Positions 42,604-53,593 of a DNA stretch of 64,000 nucleotides are shown here, in pieces (within the stretch, counting starts at the first letter, position 1; every line of letters begins with the position of its first letter). Location: the NCBI GenBank assembly GCA_003427395.1, contig BFEA01000001.1, positions 1,540,217-1,604,216 on the forward strand. Reading direction: 5' to 3'. The notes under the pieces were generated by a model. That model saw only the letters and a list, made by a program, of their open reading frames with translations. It had not been told where the DNA came from and searched no databases. The translations under genes were made by a program, and so were the position numbers. The stretch comes from Chara braunii. Lineage: Eukaryota; Streptophyta; Charophyceae; Charales; Characeae.

Positions 42604-43964
42604 AATATCGAATAACTAATGGCTTACTATTCTATTTAGACAAAACTAAAGAAAGATTATGCATTCCTCACCAAGAACAAATCAAGAGTCTAATCATTAG
42701 GGAATGTCATGATGTTGAGGGTCACTTTGGTTTTGAGAAGACGTATGCCGATGTCCGAGAACGCTTTGAATGAAATGAAATGAAAGAGGATGCACTAACG
42801 TATGTGCGAACTTGTCTTGTCTGTCAGAGGAACAAACCCTCGCATGAGAATCCGCTGGGACTGTTGAGACCATTGCCTATTCCAAGTGAGCCACGTGAGT
42901 CTGTCTCCATAAACTTTACGAGTCTCACTAAGAGTCGACATGGCAATAGTCAGGTGATGGTCATCGTAGATAGATTCCCACAGTATGTTGTGTTCATTCC
43001 TTTGCCTGCCGAAGCTAGAACAAAATTGGTCATCTTCAAGTTTCAGATGCGATGAATTTTCGAAAACCATCGTCTCTCACAGGGATGTTCGGTTCACTAG
43101 TCTACAATGGCAAAAGTTGATAAAAGTTATGGTATTAGGTTGGCCATGTCGTCAGGTAGGCATCCTGAAACGAATGGTCAAACTGAACAAATAAATCGTT
43201 TGTGGCAACAACTTTTGCGCATGTATGTCCGACCTGATCAATAAATTGGGATGAGAACTTACCCAAGATTGCTAATGCTTATAATAACAATATACATACT
43301 GTTACAGGAAGAACGCCTAATGCACTACATAAAGGTTGGAAGCCTTGATGTCCCATTGATGCTTTAACTCATGACCAAACTTAGAGGTTACCTCCGGGAA
43401 CCCGTGAATTTGCAATTTTGTATGAAGAAGATGTTAAAAAGCTAAAAGAGAATATACAAAAAACCCAACATCAAATGATTGAGCAGGCCAACAAGCATCA
43501 TCGACCATCGCAGTTTCCAGAAGGAGATATGGTATGGGTGAAGTCTAAAGAATTTGCCTTGGAAGAAAACGTGTCACAAAAACTGTTCCCTGTCTACTAT
43601 GATCCCTGGGAAGTTCTCAAGGTGATTGAGGATGCAAATTGACCTTCCTATCGAATAGATGTACCCCCACATCTAAACACTTATCCTATCTTCCATGTGT
43701 CTAAACTGTTACCATATCTAGGAGATAAACTTTCCTAACAGGCCATCTATGATTCCACCCTTCACGAACGGAGGCTATGAAGTTGAGAAAATTTTTGAAC
43801 ATGGCTATTTCTCTACAGGTGGCAGAGGACGACCTCAGAAGTAGTATAAGGTACAATTCAAGTGTCAGCCCCCTACTGAAGCTAGATGGTTTAGTAAAAA
43901 GGAACTTCTACCTACTGCTCCTGACATAATTGATGCATATGAACATGGGTTGAAGGAAAATTGA
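42604..43964 (+). pseudogene. B2 integrase and C-terminal tail
   Basis: Zinc finger: ECHDVEGHFGFEKT (both His kept, unlike B1) and CLVCQRNK. The core first Asp lies in VSINFTSL, where Asp has become Asn. SHRDVRFTS has His for Ser before the second Asp. C-terminal blocks (QANKHHRPSQFPEGDMVWVKSKEFALEENVSQKL) are in the frame 43418-43642. Ends near YEHGLKEN at 43964. Several stops. Confidence 0.65.
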
Positions 43965-43985
43965 TGTGTTTCTGCGATGAAACTC

Positions 43986-44004
43986 GAAAATTGGGCGGCA
44001 GGAA
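43986..44004 (+). other. PPT-like segment of B2
   Basis: GAAAATTGGGCGGCAGGAA immediately before the 3' LTR start. Shared with B1. Confidence 0.55.
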
Positions 44005-45258
44005 TGCAATAACCCATGTAGTCTGCCTCGCGGAAAAGTCTAAGGGCCTCGCCAGGCCGCACTCAAACCCAGGCCAAAAAGGGGGGGAAAACCCCACATA
44101 GAGACTCAGGGCCTGGACGAGTGACAATTGACTAAACTCAAATGTCTGACACCCAACAGTCAAAGTCAAAGTGTACCCAGTCCAGGGCGCCCGTCATACG
44201 CACACACTTGTTTGTATGCAGGTACCGAAACAACATCAGGACCAAAGAGAAGTCTGCAACTGTACACAATCCAGGCCCTCGGTTGTGAGTCAACCTGTAC
44301 GACTGTGGGAAGGAGACCTGAGGCCAGACAGCCTCGTCAAATACTACATAAGGCTTGGTCTCCACGTGGTCAGCATTCAGTCTTGCTATGTTGTCTCGAC
44401 GCTGGCTTGACTCTAGCTGAACGCTGGCTGGACGCTGGCTGGATGCTGACTCGATGCTTGCTGTGTGTTGGCACTGTCGACAACGACGCAGGACTGTGGC
44501 AGCATGCTGGCAATTTTTGTTTTGTGCGCCATGCATTGCTGATGTCGCGCTGCCACCTGTCCACCTTGATGTGGCACATGCCACCTGTCTACACTGCCGA
44601 TGTGGCGCATGCCACTTGTCTACATTGCTGATGGGGCGCATGCCACTTGTCTATATTGTTGATGTGGCGCTGACACCTGTCTACATTGCGTTGCACCTGT
44701 CTTCATTGTTGATGAGGCGCATGCCACCTGTCTCTTCTGCTGACTTGGCACTGGCCACGCTGTATACATGAGGCAACTGGTTGCCATAAGGAGGGAGATC
44801 GGGATCTGTGGACGATTGAGTGACGGGATACGTACGAGCCTCTTGCGAGAGCCGACGAAGGCCTCTAGCGAGCCTCTGGAGGCTCGCCGCAGAGTTGGAA
44901 ACAAATATCTGGCCCTGATATTGTACGCTGCTGAGTGTCTTCATTGTCTCCATGGGAGAATAGTGCCACGTGGCACTTCTATGTGATCAGGACTTGTCAG
45001 ACTTGTTACTGTTTATTGATTGATGACGTGGGGAGAGAGGAAGCCCGGGGAAGGAGTCAGAATTGATTGTGCTGCTCTCAAGTGGTCACTGATTTCTTCC
45101 ACCCTCTCCTCTGTCTATTCCCCCTCCACTCTCTTCGTCTATTAGTAACGAGATACTGTATCAGATATCACTTTCACATTAACTGGAGACATTGTGCAGA
45201 TCTGAGTCTACCTGTACTTCGACGTCTGACGAGTATCTTCCAGTCTGGGTTCATTGCA
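44005..45258 (+). repeat. 3' LTR of B2
   Basis: 1254 bp, matching 36156-37356. The same minisatellite lies at 44545-44760. It lacks the 5' LTR's local duplication near 36930-37040 and instead carries a different segment near 44800-44900. Confidence 0.85.
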
Positions 45259-46038
45259 GTATGGAATTTGTCGAACTTCAATCAATTTCAGCAACTTGCA
45301 CCAAACACGATTGGAAGCAACTCACACTTCATTGGAAACTCCACGGCGAACTGGTTATACCGTTATACACACAAGAATACTTGACGAAACTGAGAAATAT
45401 ATACGTATTATGCACACCTGGGCATTCATCAAGCAGGATGGAATACAATGCAGTATAACGAGCAATCTCACTGGGCGCATACTGCAGGTCGAGAGGCACA
45501 AAGAGAGGAAAGGAAGGAAGGAAAGGGAGGGACAGGGAAGGATAAGGAAAGGAAGGGAGAGGAGGGTAAGGGAAGGGAGAAGACGGAACAGAAGGGACAA
45601 AAGTGAAAAGAAAGGCCAGGGAAAGGGGTAGGGAAGGAAGAAGGGAGGGAGAGGGAGGGAGGGGAAGAGAAGGGAGAAGAGTCAACAGAAAGGCCAGCGA
45701 AAGGGGCAGGGAAGTAGGGTCAGGATGGAGGGGGTAGGACAGGAGAGGCATAGGAAAGGGGTAGCAGAAGGGTTTGGCAGCAAGGGGAAGGAGGAGATAC
45801 ATGGATAGACGCATCGAGACAGAGAGAGAAAGGAAGAAGAAAGAGAGAAAAGGGAGGGCTGGGTGGAGGAAGGTGGTGTCATCAATCGTCGCTCATAAGG
45901 AGGCACTGTGATGCTTGTGAAACAAATCCATCTTTGCCATTCTATGGTCAAATCAATCTGTTTTGAAACATGGGTGTACATAACATGGTACTTGTCATGT
46001 GTATGGTTTTCAGGAGGGTAAGAAAGCCAAACAATTAC
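45259..46038. other. Right end of the giant host intron
   Basis: Starts with GTAT, the right target duplication of B2. 45490-45720 is a purine microsatellite (GGAAGG and GGGAGA runs); the long reading frames here are low-complexity. It ends at the donor of exon 2 (46038-46037). Confidence 0.6.
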
Positions 46039-46204
46039 CTGGACAGGTTGCCTTTTGTGAAACGCCATCCATGAACGGGTTCTCTTCTACACAAATTTCC
46101 TCATTCCCAGTTTCAGGACACTTGCAATAAGGACATTCTCTCTTTGAAAAAGACTCCTGTGTTATCTCCTCCACCGAAGTCAATTCCTTAACAGACATAT
46201 TCCG
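46039..46204 (-). CDS. Exon 2 of the RNA polymerase largest-subunit gene
   Basis: Encodes MSVKELTSVEEIT, then the zinc ligands CPYC and finally TCP plus the first base of the Gly codon. Joined in phase to exon 3 this gives CPGHFGHI, the zinc-binding motif of multi-subunit RNA polymerase clamps (C-x2-C...C-x2-H). The stretch between CPYC and CPGH is about 26 residues, longer than the six or so in Pol II. Acceptor: GTGTCAG|CGGAAT (46206-46205). Donor: CCAG|GTAATT (46038-46037). 166 nt, phase 0 in, phase 1 out. No GGLxDPRxG block precedes the zinc motif, as in Pol IV/V and unlike Pol I-III. Confidence 0.75.
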
Positions 46205-46257
46205 CTGACACCAAATCAAAAAGCAGTGTTATTAACAATCAGTGAGCAATTGGAACA

Positions 46258-46262
<5 letters not shown>

Positions 46263-46321
<59 letters not shown>
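46263..46321. repeat. (AC)n microsatellite and poly(A) run
   Basis: A CA dinucleotide run (46263-46292) directly followed by about 28 A. It lies in the short intron between exons 1 and 2 of the host gene. Confidence 0.95.
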
Positions 46322-46323
<2 letters not shown>

Positions 46324-46606
46324 CTGACCTCGTGTATCTCTAGAGTAGTCTGTTCCAACGGTGAGGATTTTGGAATTCATCAGATACCTCTCCCCTGCCC
46401 TTTGCGTGTCATATTCTATCCTGCCCTTCACATATTTATCTCCTGCCCTTTGCACTAGCAAATACATACGAATGAGCATCGTTAAGAGAACAGACAGAAT
46501 ATAAGCTGAAGATCTGAAATGAAGTGAACAGGAGTATGAAGACGAATGACAGACACAAAGACCAAGTACAAGCTGAAGATCTGAAGTGAAATGGACAGGA
46601 GCATAC

Positions 46607-46743
46607 CTTCCCCTTTACTCTGCCTCCTGTTATAAAGTGCACGTGGGCCTTAAAGCACACGGGGACAAGGGCAGCTGCCACTTGACCACCATCAACGTAG
46701 GCAACCCTATACGTGCAAGGCATAGTAAAGGAGGAGCTGTGCA
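46607..46743 (-). CDS. Exon 1 (first coding exon) of the RNA polymerase gene
   Basis: The sequence has an acceptor (TTTCTTCAG|TGCACA at 46745-46744) and a donor (GGGGAAG|GTATGC at 46606-46605). The frame that joins exon 2 in phase 0 reads from ATG at 46723: MPCTYRVAYVDGGQVAAALV, then VCFKAHVHF and GGRVKGK. A start here gives a short N-terminus with a DGGQVAAALVPV block like the DGEIxGIxFxL opening I recall for plant NRPE1-type subunits. The 20 bases before the ATG would be 5' UTR, with at least one non-coding exon further right. Alternatively this is an internal exon. Confidence 0.6.
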
Positions 46744-46873
46744 CTGAAGAAACCCCAGGTAAACACAGTTCTAAATGGTTCTATTATGATTCATGTTGCT
46801 TGCTAAAGAGGTGAACTTATTTAATTGTTGGGTGGCTCAAGCTCGAATCTGCTCGTCGGGGGAAAACAGGGGC

Positions 46874-47899
46874 TGTTGCGAGGATTTTACCCCTCGGCAT
46901 ACCGGCATAAGGCCTCTGCAGCAAACGCGTGCCCGCCCTAAGTGAAGGCGGGCCCCCGAATCTCAATGATCCCTGAATTCGTCAAATTTTGCAAATCTTG
47001 TCGGGCGCCGGACAGTTGCCACGCGCCAGTTGGTTACATCAGCCTTGCTTGTGAGAATCTGAAATATTTGTCAGCTTCCAGTCTCTTCCAGCAACGTGGT
47101 GGAAGCAGGGAACACCGCACGTTTGTGCCCGGGTGGTTGGGCATGCCTAACCAATTTGGTCCCAGGCCACTGTCTCAACGGGCCTGGGTGCAGACACTTT
47201 GGCCGAGAGTAAAGCTACTGGAAACTCGGTCCCACCAGGCAGGGAGGAGGTAGTGAGCCCACCACTTTCCATATAGGAAAGGGCCGAGCTATGAGCTGGG
47301 CATTCAGGCCCTAGGCAGTGCATGCGGCAGCGCTGCTTGAGCATGCGCTCGCAGGCTGTATGCTGTGCGCTAGCACTAGGTACCAGCAGTGTGCGCGGGC
47401 GCTAGAAGAAGACAGGGCTCTGCAAGAAGGCAGCGCCATAGCCAAGCCCTCCATAGCCAGGCTTGGCTTGGAAGATAGCGGGTGGTGGTGGTCGAGGGAA
47501 GACAGGGTGAAGAAGATGAGGGAGAGAGAGAGAGAGAGATTAGGATGATGATGTGAGGGCACGTACCTGGTCTTGGTAATGGTCTACAGGGTCGACAACT
47601 TCATGTACTTCTGTTGCTGCTGCTGACGTCAACAGGTTGCATTGTCAATTCCTATGTTGGGTAGTAGCTGTGTGATTGTAATCGGGGTGCTGCGAGCCAA
47701 GTAGGAGGAAGGGCTCTGGATACATACCTTGGTAGTGGCAAGAGTATGCTCTCATTGACATTTGGATTCGGTGCTTTGGTTCTCCGTTGGTGGAATATCA
47801 GTGCATATCTGCTTTCTGGACAGCGTTCGACTTTCTGGCTTTCAATGTGATTTTGCATTCTCAAATTCTGTCATTTCGCTACCGCTCATTTTCCTTGCA
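46874..47899 (+). repeat. Candidate LTR (+) ending at a PBS
   Basis: The right end CCTTGCA is followed by AGT and a PBS, the same 3-nt spacing as in A1 and B1. The left end is my guess (TGTTGCGAGG at 46874); no second copy is present to confirm it. A GA microsatellite lies at about 47521-47540. No LTR partner or coding region remains because LINE sequence starts at about 48261. Confidence 0.4.
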
Positions 47900-47902
47900 A
47901 GT

Positions 47903-47914
47903 TGGTATCGGAGC
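47903..47914 (+). other. Primer-binding site, iMet type
   Basis: TGGTATCGGAGC, then AGGTTCGAGG. The extension resembles further pairing to the T-arm of initiator Met tRNA. The internal region after it (to about 48260) has no recognisable gene. Confidence 0.7.
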
Positions 47915-48291
47915 AGGTTCGAGGCGCTCCATTGGCTCCTTCGCAATAGCTGTTTGGTGCTTCGCTGGATATGGTGGGGCAGTGATAATGCTTGTGCGTT
48001 GGTGCATAGGCGGCCCAATGTCGTGCAGGCGCGCAAGGAAGGCTTCATGGTGACATAGGGGTCCACACTGGGTGATGAGAGCTCGCTGATGTGGCATTTA
48101 AGCCGAGTTGGAACTGCATTGTAATGTGGGTTGTGCTGAGGCATCGACCAGTCATCATAAACGCACATCAGGTTACTGGTGAGAAATCTGTGGTTCGGGG
48201 CAGCGTTGTGAGGTACGCTGCTCCTTAGATTATCTACCCTCTTTGTTGCTTCTTACTATGAGGAAGTGAGTCTTGTCTTAAGAGTCCCATT

Positions 48292-49497
48292 GACCAAACA
48301 GGATTCATCCCGGGTCGTTATATCCTGGACAATGTTATGACATTGAATGAGTCTGTGAGAAAAATCAGAGAAAGGAAAATAAATGCCGCCATTCGCTTCT
48401 TTGATTTTGAGAAAGCACACGATCAAGTCAACTGGGACTTTATGGAAGCAAGCATGGAAAGAATGCGAGTCGGACCGAACTTCAGAAAATGGGTCAGGAT
48501 ACTCTACAAGGATGCAGTTGGTTGTGTCCAAGTCAATGGACTGCTGTCAGATTGCTATCCGATTTCCCGCTCGGTTCGCCAAGGGGACCCTCTAGCTCCG
48601 TCAATCTTTCTATTCGTAATGGAGGCAATCGCATCCTTCCTGCGCAAGGATCCATCAATCCAGAGACTAGCTAGCACCGATGTAGGCTCGGCCCACCAGA
48701 TGGATTTCCCCGCAGCCATCATGTTCGCCGATGATCTAACAGTTCTAATCAGAGCATCAGATTCATCCTTCAGAAGACTAGCCAAAGCAATGGAGGCATT
48801 CAGGTTAGCCTCAGAAATGAAGATCAATTGGGGGAAAACAATTGGCTGGTGGCTCTCCGATGACGAACCCCTTTCTCTTCAAGGAGGTGAGGTGGCTATG
48901 ACATGGCAAACACCGGACACACCCACACGTTATCTAGGTATCCTGGTGACAAAAGAAGGACTGGCGTCCCAAATGGCCCCAGCTATGCTAGCCAAACAGA
49001 TCAACAAAATCGAAAGATGGGGCAACTCCTTTACTTCCCTTATAGGCCAAGCTCTGGTTCTCAATACGTCGGTCTTCTCAATGATGTGGTATATTGCCTC
49101 TATCTGGACAGTTCCTGACAGCTCGATTAAGGAGCTGAACAGACGGGCCAGGATTTACCTTTGGACAGGAGACCCCAACAAAGACAAGTGCATATCTAAG
49201 ATAGCCTGGCACTATGTCACAAGGAGGCAGCGAGAGGGGGGCCTAGGAATCATTGACCCCGGAACAGAAACGAAAGCTCTGCAAATTAAATGGATCATCA
49301 AACTGTTGATGAATCTAGACAACGCCTGGAATAACTTGACTCTGGACAGTATCAGATCGGTAGCTCCTGTTCCCTCCCCGAACGACATGTCAGGCCTATT
49401 TTGGGTAATGAACAAGGAATGGGTGATCTCCACAGGTCGGAGGAATCGGACGGGGAACAACGGACCTGAAGATCATCGGCCGCCCACCCCCTACTAG
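48292..49497 (+). pseudogene. LINE-b reverse transcriptase domain
   Basis: Open for about 400 codons. The non-LTR RT blocks are in order: DQTGFIPGRYILDNV, FFDFEKAHDQVNW (catalytic Asp in motif A), RQGDPLAPSIFLFV and MFADDLTVLI (the FADD catalytic pair, residues 132-133 counted from the Met at 48337), then KINWGKT. This is a target-primed RT. The N-terminal endonuclease and first RT blocks are missing. The frame ends in a stop in HRPPTPY. Confidence 0.8.
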
Positions 49498-49499
49498 CC

Positions 49500-50084
49500 G
49501 GCATTGCTTCGACCATGGAGGAAAATAACCCCTAACAAGAGAAACAAACCTAAATCTAAAGATGAAGTACTAAGACAACCGCTATTCGGGAATGAATGGC
49601 TGCAAACGAAACCATTAACCCTCTTTTCCTAGAACAAAGATGGCTATCGTGGATCAAGAATGGCATCTGGAAAGTAGACCACTTGTGGATGGAGGACAAA
49701 AAAGACTGGATAACTGAACAAGAAGTCAGTGCTCGACTGAAAGGTTGCCACAGACGAGAGACCAATCTCCAATATATACTCAATCGTATTCCTCAAGAAT
49801 GGAAAGACATCCTGGTAAAATATGAGTCCTGGAGACCGGGCGATTGGGGACTTTTGATTCAAGATACATCCCCTACTAGAGCCTATCAATTCTCTCACAT
49901 GCAGCAAGGCTCACATACCAGAGCCAGTTTTCTCTCCTTCCCGGTCTCCTTCACCAATACGGCCAGGCCAGCTATTTTCAATGATAATGTAGAATCATCG
50001 ATATTGGATTCTTTCCTCCTCAGAAAAGTAAGGGTCCTAGGCTCATGGCCAAAGGAAATCTTCAGACCGGATACGGCAATCTGA
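49500..50084 (+). pseudogene. LINE-b ORF2 linker after RT
   Basis: One frame has QPLFGNEWLQ (about 49575-49605). A second (49596-50084) has FLEQRWLSWIKNGIWKVDHLW, RLKGCHRRETNLQYILNRIPQEW and SWRPGDWGLL. A frameshift lies between them. It corresponds to 180-390 in LINE-a. Confidence 0.7.
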
Positions 50085-50597
50085 TCCCTGGAGTTTGACC
50101 CAACGGAGTGGGCCTGGAAGCCAAATTCCACCAGCAACTTCAAATCAAAAGTCCCGATCCGGGACTACTCAGTTAAACTTGGGTACAGACTGTCTCTGAA
50201 GACCAAAAACCCAGATCCAATCATCAAAAACAGATGGAGGAACCTCGTGGGTCAAGAAGCTGACAAAATCACACGAATACATTGGGAAAAATTCAAACGT
50301 ATCAGACCAATCAAGATCAGAAGCTTGCAATGGCTGATTGTATATGCGGCCCTGCCGGTGAACCAATGGCTAGACATTAGACGGAAAACCACAGACCCAG
50401 ACAGTTCAGAATTATGTGCAGTCTGCTCTGAAGGCTCGGTAGAAGATATAGTCCACTGCCTAGTCCTCTGTAAAGAAGCAACCGAATACTGGGTGAGAGC
50501 TTCTTCACTCTGGGATTCCCTCTTCTCATCTCCCTTCCCCAAACAACCGATTCAGCTGCTCCTCTTGACTAACATCCCTGATCAGGCTCGGAGCTGA
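50085..50597 (+). pseudogene. LINE-b zinc segment (zf-RVT-like)
   Basis: After a stop at 50082-50084 the frame continues with LEFDPTEWAWK, VKLGYRLSLKTKNPDPIIKN, LQWLIVYAALPVNQWL and CAVC...VHCLVLC...EYW. The last is the Cys2-His-Cys zinc segment of plant LINE RTs (CX2C, HCX3C). It ends at a stop at 50595-50597. Confidence 0.7.
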
Positions 50598-50625
50598 GAG
50601 GACCTGGTTTGAACTCATCAGAAAG

Positions 50626-50934
50626 GTGACCCTATGGGTCATATGGAAGGAGAGATGCAGTCGAACAATTGAAGGACTCTCCAACCCACGGGAGAAAGTG
50701 TGGACAGAAACTAAAACAATGATTCAAGCCGAGATCCTGTGCAGATGGCGGAAGATCAAGCGAGCCTGGTCCGAAGACGAAGAACAGCGGAACAAGGAGC
50801 GACATAGATTTTACAGGATCTGGCTGGTTGATGGCAAGATTGGAGAACTGCAACAGGACCGCGTATGTTGGAATTATGGCATAATTCAAATCCAGGACGG
50901 GGTCCCCAACATCAGACGTCGCTGGAATCCATAA
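50626..50934 (+). pseudogene. LINE-b ORF2 C-terminus
   Basis: VIWKERCSRTIEGLSNPREKVW, LCRWRKIKRAWSEDEEQ and GELQQDRVCWNYGIIQIQDG. Aligns with 1155-1424. Function unknown. Confidence 0.65.
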
Positions 50935-51397
50935 GCACCTCTTAGGCTACAGGAGGTTAAACATGACCCAGGGGGTACAGACGACGTGGAAAAGGAGGAT
51001 AAGTCTGACAACGCTGGAGCATGTACAGGGGTCGCCAAGGAGGATCCCATCTCAGACATCCGGAAGCTGACTAACGCCTGTCAAGACCCAATTGTGTCGT
51101 TTTGTCGATAAGATTGCAGACTGAGGGTGTAGGTTTCATTGACAACGGTTGACCGTCCAAAGGGGGGGCGAAGTGACTTTTGGGAAGAACAGGTTGGGGA
51201 AGGCCAACAGGTGTGATCTTTCTAGGGTCTAGTGCTTTATCTGACAGATCTGGATTCCGGATCTGAGAGGAGAGAGTGGGACAAGGCAAGCTGACAGTCA
51301 ATCCTCCCGTGGTGGAGCAACAATGCTGCTCAGGGGTCCTTCGGCCTGACGGAAGGAAGCGTGTGTGATTGTTAACTGTTGTAATGTTTTTGACTTG
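50935..51397 (+). other. LINE-b 3' untranslated region
   Basis: No gene. It leads into the conserved tail block at 51390-51439. Confidence 0.5.
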
Positions 51398-51416
51398 CCG
51401 GTGGAATAGGAACCGG
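51398..51416 (+). other. Conserved 3'-end hairpin of LINE-b
   Basis: Same CCGGT / ACCGG stem and loop as 2048-2066; the surrounding ~48 bp differ at very few positions. Confidence 0.55.
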
Positions 51417-51439
51417 ACTGACGCTCCCCAGAATAGAAG

Positions 51440-51639
51440 NNNNNNNNNNNNNNNNNNNNNNNNNNNNNNNNNNNNNNNNNNNNNNNNNNNNNNNNNNNNN
51501 NNNNNNNNNNNNNNNNNNNNNNNNNNNNNNNNNNNNNNNNNNNNNNNNNNNNNNNNNNNNNNNNNNNNNNNNNNNNNNNNNNNNNNNNNNNNNNNNNNNN
51601 NNNNNNNNNNNNNNNNNNNNNNNNNNNNNNNNNNNNNNN
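51440..51639. other. Assembly gap, 200 N
   Basis: A run of 200 N hiding the LINE-b 3' end. The flanks are TCTC repeats on the right; no flanking duplication seen. Confidence 1.
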
Positions 51640-52360
51640 TCTCTCTCTCGGCCTTCTTCATGCATGCGCTCACTCTCTCTCTACTCTCTCTCTCTCCCTA
51701 CTTGAAGTTCTTGACTCTGAATCATACATGCAAGCGCACGTCGTGCGGGGGGTTCCCTACGTGCGGCGCACGCGCCCAACCGATCCCGTGCGGCGCACGA
51801 CGTGTGCGGAGAACGACCGGACACCCCCTCAGAAAAAAAAAAAGGCCGGGGTCGAAATGGTGCATTTGAGGCCCCCTGCCAAAATTACAAGTGAGATGAA
51901 AAAAAAATTACAGGAGTACTGCCTCACCTTGCTCCTCCTCCCCTTCCTCATCCTCCATGTCTCCTCCTCCCTCCTCCTTTTCGTCTCCTCCTCCTCCTCC
52001 TCCTCCTCCTGTTCGTCCTCCTCCTCCTGACCTTCCTCATCCTCCTTGTCTCCTCCTCCTCCTCCTCGTACTTCCTCATCTTCCATGCCTCCTCGTCTCC
52101 TTCCCTTCCTCGTGTCCTCCCCTTCCTCGTGTCCTCCCCTTCCTCGTGTCCTGCCCTTCCTCGCCGTCCATGTCTCCTCCTCCTCCCACTCGTCCTCTTC
52201 TTCCTGCCCTTCCTCTTTTCCCTCCGTCCATCTCTTCTCCTCGTCCACATCCTCCTCCTCCTCTCCATATCCCCCTCTCCTTGCCATATCCACATCTTCC
52301 TATCATACGCCCCCCCGTTCCTCCTCCCAAAAAAAGATAAAATAATAATAATAAAATTAT
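51640..52360. repeat. CT and CTC-rich low-complexity region
   Basis: TC microsatellite at 51640-51705 and CTC/CCT-rich tract at 51915-52320. Long frames on both strands here are Pro/Ser/Leu or Glu/Arg/Gly low-complexity and are not genes. Confidence 0.85.
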
Positions 52361-53224
52361 AAAAATAAAAAACCTGCACGATTCCGCACAGGCACCCCCC
52401 CCACGGAACTCTGTACGGAACTCCACACGAATGTGCGGCTCGTGCGGTTGCAAGTATGCTCTGAATGCATCCGCTATCACCCGACTCTACCTCCTACTAC
52501 TAGCTATGCGGTTATGACCGCCTTCCTTCCTCACCACAGCGCTGCCCAGCAGGGCTCTTGTGCGTGCTACTCGCAGATAGCGCACAAGCACTTCAGAAGC
52601 ACTTCCATACTTCTCACGAAGAGCAATCTGTCTTAAATGTGGCTGGCCAGTCCTTATATTGACCTGGACTGAACCTGGACAAGTCTCAGCCCATGCTTTC
52701 TCTGGCTTGACTTGGACCCGGTACCACATGCCCACAGCCTGCTTGCTTCAGAATGTCAAGGCCTGGTACTTTCCCAAATTTTCATTGGTGTGCTGCTGCT
52801 TGGGTCTGTGAGTCACGGCTTTTCACCTGTGGAACATGACTTTTGACTGTGGGATGTGACTCTCGACTCCGGGACAAGACTTTTGCCTGGAGAAGTGTCC
52901 TTTGCCTGTGGGATACAACTTTTCAATATGAGACGTGACTTTTGCTTCTAAAATGCAGCCTTTGCATCTGGGAAGTGACTGTTCACCGGGTGCCTGTTGG
53001 ACTTGACTCCTAAGGTACCCGACTGTGACCTTTCTGAACTGGCCGACTAGGCCTCCCTTGGACTAAGACCTTGACCCTGAAATTCGAATTTGGGGTCTGC
53101 ATCGTGGAATGCCTTTCACTCTCGCCAGCCTAATTTCGAGGTCCTCCGAGAAAGTCACAATCTTTATCTATCAACTATGTTGATTCCTCGCCTAGCTCTC
53201 TCATAGCAAGTCACTCTGTGCAGT
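52361..53224. other. Unassigned stretch, perhaps the 3' LTR of element C
   Basis: Lies just after the pol end of C (minus). 52815-52990 holds about seven degenerate copies of a ~27-bp unit around TGTGGGA.GTGACTTTTG. No LTR partner is in the window, so the call stays open. Confidence 0.4.
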
Positions 53225-53593
53225 TCATTTCTTGACTAGCTCATCTCTAAATAACCAGGGATCTTCTGAAGGTTCTTGATAAGCAAATCTAACTTCATAT
53301 TGTCGTTGGGGCCTACCCCTGCGTCCCAATCTATAAACATCCTCGGCAACGATGCAGTCCACGTCATATTTGCCATCCATCTTAGGACGAATCATAGATC
53401 TCCGAGATGGAAACAACTCATTGCTGACACGAGGGAGCAACTTAAGAGGCATGAAACACCGGATAAGTGAGCAAATGCGGAGGAATCTCAACAACGTAGG
53501 AATGATCATCCACATCACCAATCATGTCGAGTATCTGCCACGGTCCCCTATATGCAGGCAATAATTTCTGCGAAATGTTCTCCTCTGGGGAGA
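53225..53593 (-). pseudogene. C integrase C-terminal domain and chromodomain
   Basis: NLLSPEENISQKLLPAYRGPWQIL (GPY/F-like module), HLLTYPVFHAS, then KYDVDCIVAEDVYRLGRRGRPQRQYEVRFAY..PSEDPWLFRDEL, a chromodomain-like tail. A frameshift lies near 53450. It ends with a stop at 53225-53227. Confidence 0.65.

Larger units (their letters stand above)
36156..45258 (+). mobile_element. Ty3/Gypsy LTR retrotransposon B2, complete but decayed
   Basis: Paired LTRs (36156-37356 and 44005-45258), TG...CA ends, a PPT-like segment and GTAT on both outer flanks (36152-36155 and 45259-45262) define the whole insertion, 9.1 kb. Gene order is gag-PR-RT-RNase H-IN. Pol has many stops. The PBS has an 8-nt deletion. 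It is antisense to the host polymerase gene. Confidence 0.85.
48261..51439 (+). mobile_element. LINE copy (LINE-b), 5'-truncated
   Basis: A non-LTR retrotransposon of the same family as 1-2110. It starts abruptly within the RT domain, typical 5' truncation, and keeps the RT, linker, zinc segment, C-terminus and the conserved 3' tail. The 3' end falls in the N gap at 51440. Frames are broken near 49500, 50085 and 50597. Confidence 0.8.

Noticed and set aside
45329-45814. 161-codon minus frame rich in Pro and Leu
   Set aside because: Antisense of a GGAAGG purine microsatellite.
51829-52480. Several Glu/Arg/Gly or Ser/Pro frames
   Set aside because: All arise from the CTC-rich tract; no conserved motif.
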